Of a stretch of DNA of 43,462 bases, positions 23,221 through 34,371 are shown one piece after another; position 1 is the first letter of the stretch; each line of letters opens with the position of its first letter. Under the pieces are notes generated by a model that made no database searches, was not told where the DNA came from, and saw only the letters and a program-made list of their open reading frames with translations. The DNA is from Zygnema circumcarinatum (Eukaryota > Streptophyta > Zygnematophyceae > Zygnematales > Zygnemataceae). A program made the translations under genes and the position numbers. Location of the stretch: assembly GCA_037447605.1 (NCBI GenBank), contig CM074804.1, positions 1,484,859 through 1,528,320 on the forward strand, written 5' to 3'.

Positions 23221-25679
23221 TCAGAAGGAATGCGACCCTGCGCGTTCACACGGGGGGGCGGATTTGGGGAACGAGACACGCGTGCGAACGCTTCGAGACT
23301 TTTTGTCCTTTTTGGCGGCCCCCCGGCCGCGTCCTGCGCCCTCGCTTGGGCCCGCGCCGCGCTCTCCATCATCATCGTAATTTTTGACCTGTGAAAAAGA
23401 ATAATCTCCCCGCCTTGGGATGGCTTTGTTAGGGACGACTTCCTGCAGCTCAATATGGCCTGCAGCCTTGAGCTTGACTAGATTCAGAAGGTGAAAGAAA
23501 GTCACGATAAGTCGTTATATTGGCAGCTTGTGCATCGGTTGGCGAGATATGGTTGATGAAATAACACGCATGCTGGTTTTGTGATGGGCATGCAAGCGGG
23601 AGAGAGGAGGGAGGGAGAGAGAGGGAGAAAGAGACCGTAAGATTGAAAGGGGGGGTGGGGAGGAGAGAGACAGCGAGAGATAGAGGGCGCTCTACACAGA
23701 GGGAGATAGGGGGTGGGAGAGAGAGAGAGAGAGGGGTGGGGGGAGAGAGAGAAAGAGAGGCCTCCTGACCTGCCTGGAGAGAGGGCGGTAGGGCGGGAGC
23801 GGCACTTGTAGGAGGGCGGCAAGGCAGGGGAGGACCTGGTCGAGGCGCGCGCACACTTTGAGGGCGGCGGAGGCGTCGCGGGGAGTCCACTGGAGGTTCA
23901 CTATGGCCACGCTGCGGGCCAGGCTGGGGAGCTGGTTGGCGGGGGGGACCTGAGGGAGGGAGGGAGGGAGGGAGGGAGGGAGGGAAAGAGGGAGGGGCAG
24001 AGAGGGGGGAAGAGAGGGAGACAGAGAGTGTGTTTGTAAATGTGTAAGGGAGAGTGAGGGGCAAGGCAAGGGCAGGGGAGGGAGAGACAGAGAGAGGAAG
24101 GAAAAAGGGTTCTATGGGAGGTGGAGAGAGGGGGGAGTCGTGGAGAACGGGAGAGAGGGGAAAGGGAGGGGAGACGGAGGGAGAGGGAGAGGGGGAGGGG
24201 GATGAAGAGGGGGAGGGTGGCGGGGAGTTGAGGGAGAAGAGGAACTGGAAGGAGAGAGAGAGAGAGTGGGGGCAAGAGAGAGGAGATGCAAGAGCAAGAA
24301 AACGAGAACAGAGAGAGGGAAGGGAGAAAGAGGGAAAGAGAGGAGAGAAGCTCGTACAGAGTCTAGACACGAGTCCGTGTCAATCTCCACGATTTTTTTC
24401 TTCTTCTTCTGAAGTTTAGGTTCTTGTCACTAGAAAGAAGTGCACACCTTTAATGAGGTCCCTAAGCAGATGGAAAGCCCTGCGCCGGTTGAAGCCTCTC
24501 TCGCTTTCTTCAGTACTTCTTCATCAATTCGCTCCCCAAAGTGGACTATGGAGTCCACCAGACGCCCCCCACAACCCCCAGACTTTTCCTCCTCGTTGTC
24601 GCTATTCGGACAAGACGGCTTCGAATAAAAAATTTCTTCTTTGTCACCTAAAATGTCCTCTACCTGCCACCTACGATCGGACCCATTTTCCAATTTTCTG
24701 GCCTTTTTAATCCTTGTCGGGATGCAACTTGGTTCTTGATCCGCTTCCGCTAAACAAGATGCCTCGTCTTCACTTCTGTCAGCTTCAGGTTTTACTTCGG
24801 CCTCGATTACCCCGAACTTTACGAATTCTTCCCTATTTTCCGTTCTGTTACCGTCACAGAGACGCCCCGTGTAGTGTCGGTGATAGGACGATCCTTGTGG
24901 CACAGTTACGTCAAACTGTCGAGAATATTTCTTTCCGCAAGTCGAACATTTCTCAACATATATACACCCGTGCAGTTCCGACAAACTTGCACATGGAACG
25001 CCGCTTCGAGTGTGAAGCCCATCCACTACACGACAAATCACATCGGAAAATAAACCACCCATAACCCTAAAAACGCCGCAAACCCGAACAGCTTTCATCA
25101 ACTTGAAAACCAAAACTAACACCAGTGATTCGATTTGAACTTAAGTTTAGATTTTTTAAAGTTTATTCAAGTTGAAGTCGTTCAAGAAACTCACCATTTT
25201 GAGTAACAATGTGTCGAACAATCCCACGTTTCACGAGCTCTGCAAGCGCCACGTGTGCTTCGGTGGGACAGGTGTCCTCATATCGTTGGTTCATTTTGAC
25301 AGCCTGACCCTTTGCGCCAAGTGTCCACACGCCACGTGGACCTCGAAAATCCGGAATTCCCGCCGAGGTACTTATTCCGGCTCCCGTGTGCACTACAACT
25401 CCTCCAGAATTGATACCGTACTTGATCATTTCGCAGAGCTTTTGGAGCTTTTGTGTCAATACGTCAGGTGGATCCTCCACCTGTCCCCAATCAACTTTGC
25501 TCGAAGGGTGAGGGAGATCACTTGCAAGCTTTAAAGAAGGTAAATGCAAACCCAGATCCACCGGTCTCACTTTTCTAATGGGTTGTGGTGTTGCGTGAAT
25601 TGCTGTTTGGAATGAGGTCTCAGCGCATGCACAGGGGGAGGGAAGAGGGGGGGGGGGGGGGGGGGGGGGNNNNNNNNNN

Positions 25680-25710
<31 letters not shown>

Positions 25711-26041
25711 GTTCAGGAAGAATAGGCACCTCTTGCGCCCTGCATTCCTTGATTTTTTTTTGGCGGACTCGTCTCTGCAGTTTTTCAGAAATCTGCAGTT
25801 CCCAAGAACCCGGCAGAAGGGAAGGAGAGGAATAGTGTTAGAGTATGGAGAGGAAAGACGAAATTGGGGAGGGGGAGAGTGAGGGAGAGAAAGAGGGGGG
25901 AGAGAAAGAAAGAGAGAGAGAGAGAACAGAGAAGGGAGAGAGTGAGAGCGGAGACATCGTGGAAGCACAGGGAAACGGATACTGTGAGAGAAGGAGTCAA
26001 ATGAAGGAGCGAGAGACATAAGGATGAAAGGAAAGAAGGCT

Positions 26042-26121
<80 letters not shown>

Positions 26122-26420
26122 GAGCGAGAGCGAGAGAGAGGGAGAGAGCGAGGAGTATCTACTCAATCACAACCGAGAAATGCTAAGAAACGAAACGCTA
26201 AGACGTACAGAGCCCCCGCCCTCGTCCCCTTGCAGAAGCAGGCGCGCACCTCCGCAGCGAGGCCCGCGTGCGCGCTGAGAAGGGCCACCTCCGCCGCGCT
26301 GCGCTCGCCCGCCGCCCGCGCCACCGCCGCCGCCACGTGGCGCTCCTTCTCCCGCGCAGCCGCGGCAGCGTCGCTGCGCTCGCGCCACGCCCTCTTGCGG
26401 GCCTCGCGCGCACTCTGCAT
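23221..26420 (-). CDS. SIRT7-type NAD-dependent protein deacylase
   Basis: Class IV sirtuin, a nuclear chromatin/nucleolar deacylase in animals. Firm exons: ~25195-25650 (5' limit unsure, G-run gap), 24448-25025, 23770-23949, and a probable last exon 23221-23472. NAD-binding motifs are GAGISTSAGIPDFRG, GVWT and TQNVDGLH, the last split by an intron. The catalytic His lies in LSELHG. SIRT7 traits are FDVTVPQGSSYHRHYTGRLC, VDSIVHFGERI, CLGTSLK and IVNLQWTPRD. The zinc cysteines are VEKC, STC, GRLC and, 94 residues later, GGC, where most sirtuins have only 2 residues. An upstream exon (~26240-26420) encodes RAAGERSAAEVALLSAHAGLAAE, matching the N-terminal KAAAERSAEEGRLLAE region of SIRT7. Its start (ATG at 26420, or an acceptor there with an exon further out) is uncertain. 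The C-terminus is basic (KKDKKSRSVRTR), like SIRT7's nuclear signal. Confidence 0.82.
25646..25708. other. Assembly gap inside a poly-G run
   Basis: Ten Ns (25670-25679) split a G homopolymer of uncertain length. It lies upstream of the main NAD-domain exon of the sirtuin, so the exon's 5' limit cannot be settled. The proline run that it would encode is probably not real protein. Confidence 0.92.
26040..26150. repeat. (GA)n tract in sirtuin intron
   Basis: GA microsatellite with AAAG interruptions, CT on the sense strand. A second purine tract at 26420-26610 (GGGA/GGAG) lies directly before the N-terminal exon and gives a strong polypyrimidine run in front of ATGCAG at 26415-26420. Confidence 0.85.
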
Positions 26421-27844
26421 TGGGGGGAGGGGGAGAGGGAGGGAGGAAGGGAGGGGGGGGGGGGAGAGAGGGAGGGAGGGAAAATGGGAGAGAGGGAGGG
26501 AGAGGGGGGGAGGGAGGGAGGGAGGAGGGCGGAGGGAGGGGGGGGGAAGAGAGGGAGGGAGGGGAAAGGGGAGAGAGAGAGGGAGGGAGAGGGGGACGAG
26601 GGAAGGAGCGGTGACGAGCGTGGGCTAGAGCCTTCTGTTCCCGCCCTTTTTCTAAAGCGCCACGAGAGGCCCTCCAACTTGCGAACTCCATAGTGAAGCA
26701 TCATCGTACAATGGCGCTGCGCCACGTGCGAATTTCTGTGCACGTGGCACGTCGCCATTGCGAGATGCTCGAAAATAAGTTGCGATGTGAGGCATGATGA
26801 GTTGTTGTCGTTGTCGTTGTTGTTACCATTGCGATTGTTACCATTGCCAAAGCGTGTGGCTTTGCGATCCATACATGAGACTCGACATTTATGTTTGTGT
26901 TTGTGTTTTGTGCTTTAGTGCGTTTGTTCTGACCTTCCAATCACAGCTCCCCTTCAGCTTCACACTTGGCAATCCCCGACTGGTTGTCATCTGGCCGTAC
27001 GGCCGTCCCGCACGCGCGACCCAGTGCTTGTCGCCTCTGCCAGCGTACAGAGTGCCCCTAGCGGCGCTAAATCCACATCGCAATCTGCAGCTGCCACGTG
27101 ACAAGATTCCTGCATTGTCCAATTACAGCGGCCGATTGCAATATCTTTAGAAAGATCTTCCTTTAACGGCGGGCCAATCCGTAACAGATTTTCTGCGTGA
27201 GGGAGTTCCATGCTCCGCTGAACTGTCCTATCAGGATTTTTATCAAGCCCGTTCGGCATGTTCGCACGTGTCAGAAATATCGTCGTCGTGGTGTTCACAC
27301 TGTGATAATGCGACGATCCGGTTATATAGGGACCAAAAGCGGCCAATGGCGCCATGGCCATGGTCATGCTGATCAGGGTGCTGGAAGGGGATGGATGGAT
27401 GGATGGATGGGTGGGCAGGGAGGGGCCTGAGCAGCCATGGCTGCAGGGGCCATGGCTTTATCGCCTTGGCAGAGAGCTGCATGCAATAGTCAGCAATCTG
27501 CGCTAAGTTTTTAAGTTTTGCTTTGGGTCCTGCGGACGGCATGGCAGGAATGTTGGATGAAGGAATAATGGAATCGTTTGATGAGCATGTTGAGGTCAAC
27601 ACTGCTTTCAAGTTTGGAGTCTGCCGGCGGCAGCTGCTTGACAATGGCGGAAGGGAGGAGATGTAGGGCTGGCTGGTTTCAATTTCGGAAATTTAAAACG
27701 TTTTTTGTTTTTCATAAGCCGGTTTGCAGCTTGCAATTTGCAGTTTGCGGCATTCAACTGGTCTCCCTTTCCCTTTCGCCCCCCTTGTCAAAAAAAAATC
27801 AAGTCTGCTGAATTTTTCAGTGTTTGCTAAAGAATGAGGAGGCA
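26421..27844. promoter_or_regulatory. Divergent promoter region, sirtuin / coiled-coil gene
   Basis: Both neighbours start toward this region. It holds CACGTG at 26723, 26741, 27095 and 27265, GGCCGTACGGCC at 26993-27004, CCAAT-type sequences, a CCATGG-rich patch (27350-27450), and a GGAT tandem run (27389-27412). A minus-strand frame starting at 27541 (MPSAGPKAKLKNLAQIADYC) could be a small exon but was not recognised and has no supported partner exon. Confidence 0.5.
26709..26760. repeat. Fold-back repeat with paired CACGTG
   Basis: Arms 26709-26729 and 26740-26760 match at 17 of 21 positions, each having CAATGGCG and GCCACGTGC in mirrored order around a 10-bp spacer. Flanking GCATC/GATGC extends the symmetry. 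A related copy lies at 36696-36754. Confidence 0.85.
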
Positions 27845-30800
27845 ATGGGTGAAGAGCAGAGGGAGCCGAGGGAGGCACTGAGCAGTAGGCCGCAGAATGA
27901 CGGAAACGGAAACTGGAAGGGGAACAGGAACGGAACTGTAACTGAAGAGTTGGAAAATGTCGCCATGGAACCAGCAATTGATTCAAATTTCTACAAGAGA
28001 AATGGCGTTTTGGAGGCAGCTGAGAGAGAAACAAACAATTTGGGAGCGTTGGCAGCTTTTGACTCACAGGAGAATGCCAACGGAACGGAGGAGATAAAGC
28101 AGCACAACATGGAACCAGCAAGTCACTGCGACGGAACTGGTCGTGGAACTGCTGGAGCAGCTGCACATGGAACAGTCGGGGGCCCAGGAGTGGGAGGAGA
28201 GAAGAGACAAGAGCTTCAGTATGGCGCCAATGTCGAGATGATTGAAAAAAATGGAATATTTCAAAATGGCACATTTAATCGGGGAATCGCAGGGAGCTGG
28301 AATGACATTTGCTTGCTCGAAAGTTATTTAAAGGACGCAGAGCTTCAACGAATGGGCACACTTGCTAAAATGAGAGGAGGTTTAAGAGACAATGGGGCTC
28401 GGATGCTCAGTGAGAGCTCGGACTTTCAGGTCAATGGAAGGGTGGAGGGAGAGAGAGGGGGAGAGGGGAAGAGGGAGGGAGAGAAGGTGGAGCTGAGAGT
28501 TGCCCTTGATCGGGAGAGGTCTCGGGTTCAAACCCTGCGAGAGCAACTTTCACAGTTGGAAGAAGTAACCGCCATGCAGAATGTTCATGAGGTGAGAAAT
28601 CATGGCATTGTTTGAGGAGGAAATGAAGGTGATAGGTTGAGACGGAGAGAGAGTGAGAAAGGAGAAAGAGAAAGTAGAGAGGGGGGGTAGTGGGGACAAG
28701 AGGAAGGAGTGAGGTGGGGGGGATTTGAGAGCCAAGGACAAAAGATAGAAGATAGGGAAGTAGTGGGAACAAGAAGAAGAAGAGAGGGGGGCGGGGGGAG
28801 GCGGAGAGACGAGGAGAGCCGAAGCAACGAGAGGGATGAGAGAGGGATAGTGGGAAAATGGGGAAGGAGAGGCGGGGAGGGGAGAGAGAGTGAGCAAGAA
28901 GTGAAGCAATTCCAAAGGAGAGGAATGTTAGTTTTCAGAGTGAATGGGTAGCGAACAGAACTGAGGATAGTATCGTTATTGTTTGCCAAGGGTAAAAAAA
29001 AACGAGGGTTACTTTCTGTGTGTAACTTCTCAGGAAAGGTATTATGCATTTACATTTTATGAGTGCTCTGTTTGAGTTTAAATTTTTGCTGGGTATGCAG
29101 GCGGGAACTCAAGCGGAGCTCGCTCGGTTGCGAGAAGCCAACAGTCAGTTAGCCCTGCGAGTAAGTTTTATGTCCTCGTGCTCTCTATGCAGTGACCCTG
29201 CGACTCTCTCCCTTTTTTCTCTCTCTCTCTCTGTTTCGTCCTCTCGTATACTACCTTTCTTTCTCCCGCACCTACACCGACTTTTTCTCTCAGACACATG
29301 CACATGCTCCCTCTCTCTCCCATTATCTCTTTCTCCGCCCACCCTCCTCCTCTCTCCCTCATCCTCACTCTCTCTAATGCAGCTTCGTACATAATCAAAT
29401 AACCGAAAGCCCCATTGTTAAAAATCCTAAAAGCCCAGAAATCCAAGCACTACTCAGACTGTTCAGAACCCCGATAAACTGTTGATCTAATGCGAAGGTC
29501 TAGGGACTTTTCAGGTAGAAACTCTTCAAGATACTGTAGAAAAAATGGAGAATGAGAGGCGGCAGTTAAACTCTCGATTATCCGCGTTGCAAAGAGCCGT
29601 GCAGCAATTGGAGCGGGAGGCCTCTATTCGGGCCCGCGTACAGTATGATATGGCGGCAGCCACAGCTCAGTCTTCCAAGGTGGGCCTATTCAGCAAACCC
29701 TTATAGTATCTGCTAACAACAAAGAAGCTTGTAGACGGTTGGGCTCGCCCTTCCCATGTATAACCGAGTTCAAACAACATGTCTCGCTTCCTTGTGACTT
29801 GGATTTCCTGGGTTTGGGTAACGACAGCGAGAAAGAGGGAAGAGGGAGCTTTGTGGAGAGAGATAGGGAGAGGGAGGTGGAGGGGGAGAGGGAGGGAGGA
29901 GGTAAGGGACAAGGGGGAACACCCTCAAATCCGATTAGTCAAAATTCTTAACCTCTGAACCCTAGGGGCCCCCTCCTGCAGGGCTGGCTCGGGTGGGGCA
30001 GTAAGGACCCTTTGGCGGAGGCAGCAGCCATTGCAGAGGAGGCGAGGGTTCAGAAGGCGGCGGCGGCAGCCATGGTGGAGAGGCTGGTGGATGAGAACGC
30101 AGAGCTTATGGAGCAGGTGGGGGGGCTGTGGAGGGAGAGAGGGAGTGCTTGAGGGGAGGGAGAGAGAGAGAGAGAGGGCTTATGGAGAGAGACAGAGAGA
30201 GAGAGGGCTTGTGGAGAGCGGTAGGGCTTGTGGCGAGAGAGTGTGTGTGAGAGAGAGGGGGGCTCGTGGAGAGGGAGAGAGGGCACTTAGACAGCGGGAG
30301 GCGGCTCGTTTTGGAGTTTGAATTGTTTTGGAATGAGCTTGGACTCGGTATGTGAGCGAAATTTTTATTTGTATTTGGTTTGAATTTGGATTTACGCCTT
30401 TCTGAGGGACACAGTGCACGTAGTTTTTTCATCTATCTTTCGCTTTTTTTGTTCTGTTGCTTTCTTTAGTTGGCGGATTCAAGTGGAACAGATCGATTCC
30501 TTCTTTCTCTCACTCCTTCTTAACGGGAGACTGGACAGCCTGTGAAAATCGAGGATCCTAGACATGTGATGACTGAGATTGACTCTAATTCTAGAAACCC
30601 ACAAAACTCCGATACCCCAGTAACCAATCTCTTTTTTTTCCTCTTTCTTTCCCTTCGTTTTCCTCCCTCCCATGCTGTTCTACTTGCAGCTTAATGAACA
30701 AAGTGCCCTTATTGAGCGGTTGGCTCAAACATACGGGAATCTCGCACACCGACCAAATTGGGATTTCTCAGCAGAAGCTTCCTTAGCAGCTAAGGAAGAC

Positions 30801-31607
30801 CCTCAGTCTCCAGAGAGGCTCGGAGCCTCTGATGTGGAAGGTTTTCTCTCAGAGAGACGATTATCGAGGAAGAATGGAAGTCAAAATTTCTCGGGAAGGG
30901 ACCTAACTGACTCCGGGAGAATTGACGAAGGCGAATATGGGGTTGAAGTTCAAGCAAGTAAGGGAGGTGTGGGAGAGAGAGGTGTGGGAGAGAGAGGTGT
31001 AGGAGTGAGAGGGGCCTTTCTAAGCCATGATGGTGGAGACATGAGTCCAAGTTTCAGTCTCGCAGGGAGTCCACGAGACTCTAGAGAGGAGAGAGGGAGT
31101 AATCACGGAACGGTTTTAGGGAACGGAGGAGAGCATGTAGCCATTCCTATGTATGTGCCCGGAGCGATCGGATCGGCCCCAACATCATCATCATCACCCC
31201 ATAAAGGGACCCATAACTCTAGTAATCCAACAACCCCTAAGGCCCCAAAATATCCTAAAGTTCATAGTCCCTTTAAGAGCCCTGAAAGCCCCATTCACTC
31301 TCCCAGGGAGGTCTATGGGACAGTGAATAATTCCCTGACTCGTGGTTTCTCTCCGCGGAAGGTCCCGCCAGGTGTCAGAATAGGAGTGGTCATGAGTCCG
31401 CGAGCTATGGCGGGGGGTCCTTCAAGAGGAGGAGGGGGCGGGAATCGGAACTTAGGGGGAGCGAGTTATGGAGGGAGAGGAGAGAGGGGAGTCGAATTGT
31501 CAAAGAAAGAAAAGAAGCTGTCAATAATTGGAGCCCCGTTTCGGTTTGTGTCTTATTTGGCGGAGTACGTGAGCGGGGCGGATTTGATAGAGAAGAATTT
31601 GGCGTGA
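27845..31607 (+). CDS. Coiled-coil protein with plant-type conserved C-terminus
   Basis: Five exons, all phase 0: 27845-28591, 29101-29160, 29515-29679, 29982-30116, 30690-31607, giving 674 aa. The start is the first ATG (MGEEQREPREALSS), just after a possible 5' intron acceptor (TTTTTCAG, ~27813-27820). Residues 1-215 are low-complexity, Gly/Asn/Glu-rich. Residues ~220-400 are heptad-rich coiled coil (LDRERSRVQTLREQLSQLEE; LARLREANSQLALRVETL; NEQSALIERLAQTYGNL), interrupted by a short GWLGWGSKDP at the start of exon 4. The rest is Ser/Pro/Gly-rich and ends GAPFRFVSYLAEYVSGADL. I recall a similar IGAPFR..S..A.YVSGADL end in land-plant coiled-coil proteins of unknown function; that memory is not checked. 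No catalytic domain is seen; a scaffold or membrane-tethering role is possible. Confidence 0.8.
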
Positions 31608-31740
31608 TGGGAAGGAATGGTAATCCTCATATTAGTAGGGTTTGGGTTTTAGGGTTGCGAATAGTTTTAGCGAAACGGAGAGCGAGATCGGGGAAGGAGA
31701 GAGAAGGGTGGGAGGGGGCAGGTATGAAGTAGCTCTCGCG

Positions 31741-31796
<56 letters not shown>

Positions 31797-32919
31797 CCCC
31801 TCTCGCTTTCCCTCTTTTTTTCTCATTTTTTGTCTGTTAGTGGGGGCATCATTCCTAAAGAAGTGTGGTTGCAGGAAAAATTGGCTTCCGGACTTTCGAG
31901 TTTTGGAAGCTTGCGGTGTAGTGCGGTTTCCAAAGACTGCGGTTTAGTCAAGCCATGGTTAATCAAGCCACGGCTAGTCCATCCATGGTTAGTTGCAGTC
32001 AAGGCACAGCACAAGCCGCTTCGTGTACATACGACGGGCCTCCTTTTTAGTCAGTCGGGGCTGCTCGTCGCATAGAATAAGAGCTCTTCGTAGTTTCCGC
32101 CAAAAAACTTGGTTGTGTTTCGATGAGAGATTTGGTGATGTGGTGTTGTGGAATTTTATGGAGAATTGATTTGTGGCTAACGACATCGGGTTAAGATTAA
32201 ATCTCAACTGTTTCAGATCATTGTCCAAGAAAATTTAGAAAACCACCACGACAAAATTTTACTAGACAAATCAGGAAGTGTTTGTACAATTACATCAGCT
32301 TGCCAGCCATGGTTGGTTAACCATTCATTTCAAGGCGGTTCCGGCAAATTTGGTTTTGGGTCGAATTCGTGCACAAGCCTCAGTCAAGCATTGATTCGAT
32401 GTACGGTTTTGCCGATACGATACGATACGGTACAATGACTCTGAGATATATCGCATGACGTCACTGCTCCTCGACTTTATTTCCACACCCCAGTTCTATG
32501 CATACAGTACTCCGAAACTCGCCTGAATCCCGAGCCCTGATTCGTCCAAATAAAGGAAAAACGGCCAGTTGACACGTGGGTAGTGGGAATAGGGCCGAGG
32601 GGTGTACGCAGTTACTAGCCTATACTGATATAATAGCGTATCGCGATATTTCGATATGTCTGTTGGGCAGGGGACGCGCTCACGCACGTGTCATCCCACA
32701 AACGGATTGGTCGTCGGGGACGGGCAGTTGCCCGAAATAAAAATGTCTCAGCAAAAAAAAGATCGTCAAGGTCGATACGATAAATAGATGCAATATCGAT
32801 ACTGTATTTGGTGGCTGGTGGGCTTTCAAACCCTAAAATTCTCGTTTTTGAGTTGAGTAAATTTTTAAGATTTAAAACCTCTCTCCCACAATTCTCTCTC
32901 TCTCTCTCTCTCTCTCCGC
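31608..32919. other. Intergenic between coiled-coil and METTL23-like genes
   Basis: Holds a (CT)n run at 31743-31792, a patch of related AAGCCATGGTTAATC-type sequences (31950-31990), CACGTG at 32573 and 32685, and GATACGATACGATAC near 32415 plus similar CGATA words to 32800. A CT run (32892-32915) ending in TTTTCAG (32942-32948) looks like an intron end for the next gene. Confidence 0.5.
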
Positions 32920-33813
32920 ATGCTCTTCACATCAACCATAATTTTCAGGGACGACTCTCTTCCCGACAATGACGGCAGCCCCTCTCTCTCCCCTCCTCCC
33001 TCAGAGCCTCTCCATGTCCATGTCCTGCAGAGCCTGCAGGAGCGCCATGGCCTCCACATCTGGCCCTGCAGTTACGCTCTCGCCCACAAACTATGGAGAG
33101 AGAGGGCTCGCCTGCAGAACAGCCATGTCTTGGAGCTCGGAGCAGGAACAGCTCTTCCCGGAATACTCGCAGCAAAATTGGGAGCGCGAGTGACTCTTAC
33201 AGACGCAGAATGTTTTCCCGACATTCTCTTGAATATGAGAGAAGCATGCAAGATCAATAAAGTAGAGTGTGAGGTTCTCCCACTCACATGGGGAGCCTTT
33301 TCAGGAGGAGGAGATGCTGGTGCTTCTCCTGCAGAAGTTTTCATTCATGGGGCTCCCGACCTAATTATTGGAGCTGATGTGTTGTATGAGAGCAGCTGCT
33401 TTGAGGACCTTTTCGCTACAGTGAGGTGGCTTCTTCGCGGCCATGGCTCTGAGCGGAGGCGAAAGTCTTCTCCGCTCCCTCATTCTCTCCCTTCTACCCT
33501 TCCTCCATCCACTCCTTCTCTCCCTCTCCCTATTTCTCAAGGAACTCCTCTCTCCCTTTCTCCTCTACTTTCCTCTGTCTCTCTTGCTCACTTTCCCTCG
33601 CCCTCTCCCTCACCTGTTCCTTCTTCCTCTCCCACCCCTCGCTTCATTACGGCCTATCAGCACAGAAGCTCTCACCGGTCCATTGAGTTCCTCCTCCAGA
33701 AATGGGGTTTGAAGGTTGTGGCGATGGCGTCGGCTTCCGAGTACGTCCCGGCAAGAGCTTTTGAGAAGCTGCAGGGCGCCTCTGTGCATGTGGTGGAGAT
33801 CGAGCTCCAATAA
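32920..33813 (+). CDS. METTL23-like protein methyltransferase
   Basis: Seven-beta-strand, SAM-dependent methyltransferase of the METTL23/methyltransferase-16 group, which modifies proteins. Up to 297 aa in one frame. Motif I is VLELGAGTALPGILAAKLGA (~residues 69-88), preceded by HIWPCSYALAHKLW. Acidic LTDAE follows, then LTWGAF, and the motif DLIIGADVLYES (~145-156). The C-terminal block FITAYQHRSSHRSIEFLLQKWGL matches the family. Between RWLL and that block lies a ~68-residue Ser/Pro-only insertion encoded by pyrimidine-rich DNA. The true 5' end is unsure: TTTTCAG at 32942-32948 would be a good acceptor (phase 2), giving an exon from 32949 and an upstream exon I could not find; otherwise the ATG at 32920 is used. 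Confidence 0.83.
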   Translation: MLFTSTIIFRDDSLPDNDGSPSLSPPPSEPLHVHVLQSLQERHGLHIWPCSYALAHKLWRERARLQNSHVLELGAGTALPGILAAKLGARVTLTDAECFPDILLNMREACKINKVECEVLPLTWGAFSGGGDAGASPAEVFIHGAPDLIIGADVLYESSCFEDLFATVRWLLRGHGSERRRKSSPLPHSLPSTLPPSTPSLPLPISQGTPLSLSPLLSSVSLAHFPSPSPSPVPSSSPTPRFITAYQHRSSHRSIEFLLQKWGLKVVAMASASEYVPARAFEKLQGASVHVVEIELQ

Positions 33814-34371
33814 ACGCCGTCGTCTTTTAGGGTTCCTCGCCTTGAAAAAGGAAATAAAATTGGAAACATACTTTATGAATAATGCACCTTTCATGATATT
33901 TAGTGCGGGCCAGACTCCTTCGGTTTACTCCTAATCGTGTAGACAATAAGTAGGCACTGGCTCCACTAGATGGTTAGCGTAATAATGTAGAATACACTTC
34001 CTGAGATCTCTGGCATCTTAAGTTTTTTGTAGTTGCTTGTATCCATGTTTCATGTAGGTTTTTTGCATACGGCGAATCACCCTCAGTAATTGGGCTGTAA
34101 GATTTTGGGCAAACAAACAATTATTGTGCGTTCACTAACTAACCGCCCCCACACGTTGGAGTGCCCACACATGAAAGCATAGAACTGCCATCAGTTACAG
34201 AACCCGTTCCGCACAAGAACAAAAAATGGAGAGGCAAGACCAGCAGGAGAAAGCCAAACTTCGAATTACTGTAATGGAAACAGATCACGAAGTCCTCAGC
34301 CTCACTTGCCTCACTCTCTCTCTCTCGCTCTTTTTTTTCCCTCGCTCCCTCTCCCTCTATCTACCTCTCCC
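33814..34371. other. Intergenic between convergent genes
   Basis: Separates the METTL23-like stop from the RPL17 stop. It contains a short CT patch just after the RPL17 stop (34315-34370). No gene was recognised. Confidence 0.55.

Noticed and set aside
27424-27541. Minus frame MPSAGPKAKLKNLAQIADYC…
   Set aside because: Looks protein-like, but I found no matching family and no supported neighbouring exon.
28519-28548. tRNA T-arm-like sequence GGGTTCAAACCCTGC
   Set aside because: It lies inside a coding exon of the coiled-coil gene, and no acceptor or D arm is present.
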